Source: Nocardia sp. (GTDB lineage Bacteria > Actinomycetota > Actinomycetes > Mycobacteriales > Mycobacteriaceae). Taken from it: 7,172 bases of DNA. The notes beneath the pieces are model-generated. The model ran no database searches. It saw only the letters and a program-made list of their open reading frames with translations, and was not told the origin of the DNA. The stretch lies in contig JABFXT010000202.1 in NCBI GenBank assembly GCA_013361595.1, positions 1 to 7,172 of the forward strand. Reading direction: 5' to 3'. Below are positions 5,931-7,172 of the stretch, in pieces. Both the position numbers and the translations under genes were made by a program. Numbering within the stretch: position 1 is the first letter of the stretch; every line of letters begins with the position of its first letter.

Positions 5931-7172
5931 CGGACTGGGCGTCATCTCGACGGCCACCGCGCAATTCCACGAAGGGCTGACTGTGCTCACCGGGGAAACC
6001 GGGGCGGGCAAGACGATGGTGGTCACCAGTCTGCACCTGCTGAGCGGCGCGCGCGCCGATGCCGGGCGGGTCCGGCTCGGAGCGAATCGCGCGGTGGTGG
6101 AAGGCAGGTTCACCGTCGAAGAACTGAACGACGCCGCGCGCGGTGCCGCCGAGCGGGTACTGGAATCGGCGGCGGCCGTCGCCGACGACGACGGCACGGT
6201 GATCGCGATCCGTACCGTCGGCAGCGACGGACGCTCCCGGGCGCATCTGGGCGGTCGCGGTGTTCCGGCTTCGGTGCTGGCCGATTTCACCGCACCGATG
6301 CTGACCGTGCACGGTCAGAACGATCAGTTGCGATTACAGCGCCCCGAACAGCAGTTGCACGCCCTGGACCAGTTCGCCGACGCGACGGTCGGCTCGCTGC
6401 TGCGCGAGTATGTCGAGCAGCGCCGTAGCTGGCTGGATGCCCGGACCGCACTGCTGGAACGGACCGCGCGCGGCCGGGAGATGGCCGCCGAAGCCGAACG
6501 GCTCACCCAGTCGCTGGCCGAAATCGATGCCGTCGCACCGGACCCGGGGGAGGACGAGCGGCTGGTCGCGGAGATCCGGCGGCTCAGCGATCTGGATTCG
6601 TTGCGGGAGGCGGCGGCCACCGCGCACGAGGCGCTGGCCGGTCCGGCCGACAACTCCGGGGAAGGAAGTGGCGCGCTGGATGCGCTGGGGGTCGCCCGGT
6701 CGCGAGTGGAGGGCGCGGAGGATCCGGCGCTGGCGGCACTGTCGCCGCGTCTCGCGGAGGCGATCGCGGTGGTGGTGGATCTGACCACCGAACTGAGTGG
6801 GTATCTGTCGGATCTGCCGTCGGACCCGGGCGCGCTGGAATCCATGCTGTCGCGGCAGGCCGAATTGAAATCGCTGACCCGCAAATACGCGCCCGATATC
6901 GACGGTGTGATCGCGTGGGCGGATGAAGCCCGGACCCGGTTGGAGTCGCTGGACGTTTCTGAGGAGACCCTCGCGGCGCTGACCGCCGAGGTGGAGGCGG
7001 GCGCCGATCGGGTGCGCGCGGCCGCGGTGCGGCTGACGGCGGCCCGGACCGCGGCGGCGGGTGAGCTCGGGGCGGCGGTGACCGAGGAGTTGAGCGGGCT
7101 CGCCATGGGCAAGGCGCGGCTCGAGGTCGAGGTGCGTCCGTTGCCGGCCGGGGGGCAGGATTCGGCGCCGCT
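5908..7172 (+). CDS. recN: DNA repair protein RecN (5' part, runs off the window)
   Basis: The first 421 codons are present and the gene continues past the right edge; full-length RecN is usually 550-590 residues. RecN is an SMC-like ATPase that acts early in double-strand break repair by recombination. The N-terminus, [19 protein letters not shown], is typical, followed by Walker A GETGAGKT at 29-36 with K35. The conserved HGQNDQLRL lies at 135-143. From about residue 155 to 400 the sequence is rich in Ala, Glu, Leu and Arg, with heptad-like stretches that fit the coiled-coil arms. The ABC signature and Walker B would lie outside the window. No frameshift or stop is seen. SOS control cannot be judged, because the promoter would lie upstream in the operon and no LexA box is seen before 5908. 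Confidence 0.95.
   Translation, partial: MLTEIRIDGLGVISTATAQFHEGLTVLTGETGAGKTMVVTSLHLLSGARADAGRVRLGANRAVVEGRFTVEELNDAARGAAERVLESAAAVADDDGTVIAIRTVGSDGRSRAHLGGRGVPASVLADFTAPMLTVHGQNDQLRLQRPEQQLHALDQFADATVGSLLREYVEQRRSWLDARTALLERTARGREMAAEAERLTQSLAEIDAVAPDPGEDERLVAEIRRLSDLDSLREAAATAHEALAGPADNSGEGSGALDALGVARSRVEGAEDPALAALSPRLAEAIAVVVDLTTELSGYLSDLPSDPGALESMLSRQAELKSLTRKYAPDIDGVIAWADEARTRLESLDVSEETLAALTAEVEAGADRVRAAAVRLTAARTAAAGELGAAVTEELSGLAMGKARLEVEVRPLPAGGQDSAP

Overview
This window comes from the chromosome of a high-GC actinobacterium. The 3' end of a 23S rRNA gene and a 5S gene of actinobacterial type open it. Most genes start with GTG, and codon third positions are rich in G/C. The gene order TPR protein - HAD phosphatase - small conserved protein - tlyA - NAD kinase - recN matches, from memory, the Rv1691-Rv1696 block of Mycobacterium tuberculosis. 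Together these point to the Mycobacteriales, most likely a Nocardia-like organism. The genus is an inference; 16S sequence or a database search would settle it.

Layout: positions 1-253 hold the 3' end of 23S rRNA, including the sarcin-ricin loop. A 133-nt spacer follows, then 5S rRNA (387-504) and a strong intrinsic terminator (514-550) that closes the rrn operon. Next comes a 515-residue protein (670-2217) with about 300 residues of Arg/Gly/Asp-rich disordered sequence followed by a TPR-like helical domain. A 160-residue stand-alone GyrI-like domain protein lies convergent to it on the minus strand (2234-2716). After a 240-bp divergent intergenic region with several small repeats, a compact plus-strand operon runs to the right edge: HAD-IIA phosphatase (2957-3838), a 94-residue conserved hypothetical (3852-4136), tlyA (4138-4959), nadK (4956-5930) and recN (5908 to beyond 7172). 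Junctions inside the operon are a 13-nt gap, a 1-nt gap, a 4-nt overlap and a 23-nt overlap, which indicates translational coupling.

How the genes relate: TlyA 2'-O-methylates 16S and 23S rRNA, so its gene lies a few kilobases from an rRNA operon encoding its substrate class. NAD kinase makes NADP, RecN acts in double-strand break repair, and the HAD enzyme is probably a small-molecule phosphatase, possibly for glycerol 3-phosphate. No single pathway joins them; this is a conserved housekeeping cluster.

I found no mobile element, CRISPR array, tRNA, toxin-antitoxin or defence system, and no evidence for a wholly new system. The points most worth a second look are the RGG-rich tail with its three 54-bp repeats beside the rrn operon, the inserted GyrI-like gene with a dyad upstream, the VAWA linker in TlyA, and the apparently shortened HAD protein.
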